Of a DNA stretch of 7,176 bases, positions 7,007-7,176 are shown piece after piece. A program made the translations under genes and the position numbers. The DNA is from Bacteroidales bacterium (lineage in GTDB: Bacteria > Bacteroidota > Bacteroidia > Bacteroidales > Dysgonomonadaceae). Location of the stretch: assembly GCA_012799155.1 (NCBI GenBank), contig JAAZLV010000192.1, positions 1-7,176 of the forward strand, given 5' to 3'. The notes beneath the pieces are model-generated. The model was not told the origin of the DNA and searched no databases. It saw only the letters and a list, made by a program, of their open reading frames with translations. The stretch's first letter is position 1; every line of letters starts with the position of its first letter.

Positions 7007-7014
7007 TACTTTTG
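7007..7014 (+). promoter_or_regulatory. Promoter -7 box for rubrerythrin
   Basis: TACTTTTG, an exact TAnnTTTG match, lies 39 nt before the rubrerythrin ATG. A TTTG at 6977-6980 resembles a -33 element but is 26 nt away, longer than the 19-21 nt expected, so only the -7 box is called. The predicted leader is about 35 nt and A/C rich, with no Shine-Dalgarno sequence. Confidence 0.6.
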
Positions 7015-7053
7015 TATGTTGAAAAAGCAACCAAAATCATCAAACAACACATT

Positions 7054-7176
7054 ATGACAAGTATCAAAGGAACACAGACCGAACTGAACCTGCTGAAGTC
7101 CTTCGCAGGTGAATCACAGGCCCGAATGCGCTACACCTTCTATGCCAAGCAGGCAAAGAAAGAGGGTTACGAGCAA
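7054..7176 (+). CDS. rbr: Rubrerythrin, N-terminal fragment
   Basis: These are the first 41 codons of a rubrerythrin; the gene runs off the right edge. The translation begins MTSIKGTQTELNLLKSFAG and continues ESQARMRYTFYAKQAKKEGY, closely matching the start of classical rubrerythrin. Glu20 in AGESQARMRY sits at the same residue number as the first diiron ligand of the Desulfovibrio vulgaris protein, so the metal-binding ferritin-like four-helix domain starts intact. From family knowledge, rubrerythrin reduces hydrogen peroxide in the cytoplasm of anaerobes, taking electrons through a C-terminal rubredoxin-like iron site that is not in view. The gene has its own promoter and is separated from uup by 106 nt, so it is probably an independent unit. 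The presence of the rubredoxin domain cannot be checked here, so a short rubrerythrin-like variant is not excluded. Confidence 0.92.
   Translation, partial: MTSIKGTQTELNLLKSFAGESQARMRYTFYAKQAKKEGYEQ

Noticed and set aside
7016..7057. A 13-codon open frame (MLKKQPKSSNNTL) whose stop overlaps the rubrerythrin ATG as ATGA, suggestive of a leader peptide.
   Set aside because: Its ATG begins two bases after the -7 box and so probably lies upstream of the transcription start. The A-rich composition is typical of a Bacteroidota leader.

Overview
The window looks like chromosomal core-genome DNA from a member of the Bacteroidota, most likely order Bacteroidales. Three things point there. The protein types are typical of that group. 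Shine-Dalgarno sequences are absent in front of most genes. Exact copies of the Bacteroidota sigma-factor -7 box (TAnnTTTG) lie just upstream of five of the six genes. I see no mobile element, CRISPR array, tRNA or rRNA, and no gene-free stretch longer than 300 bases. The genus cannot be fixed from sequence reading alone; something near Parabacteroides or the Dysgonomonadaceae is a guess.

Layout. The left part is transcribed leftward (minus strand), in transcriptional order: an MltF-like lipoprotein lytic transglycosylase (1430-2821), a GNAT-fold acyltransferase relative (195-1325), and the N-terminal end of DNA topoisomerase IV subunit B, parE (1-176, running off the left edge). The acyltransferase and parE are only 18 nt apart and probably co-transcribed. 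A 150-bp divergent intergenic region (2822-2971) carries one promoter in each direction. The right part is transcribed rightward: a secreted protein with two helix-hairpin-helix-like repeats followed by a large predicted outer-membrane beta-barrel (2972-5026), an ABC-F ATPase of the Uup type (5073-6947), and the first 41 codons of rubrerythrin (7054-7176, running off the right edge).

How the genes relate. The two divergent genes at the centre both encode cell-envelope proteins: a peptidoglycan-cleaving lipoprotein and an outer-membrane barrel with a periplasmic helical N-terminus. The other genes are housekeeping or stress functions: chromosome decatenation, ribosome- or replication-associated ATPase, and peroxide detoxification. 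Each appears to have its own promoter, except parE.

The least understood gene is the helix-hairpin-helix/beta-barrel protein. Its repeats resemble those of ComEA but lack the glycine hairpins that normally contact DNA. I found no convincing evidence of an entirely new multi-gene system.
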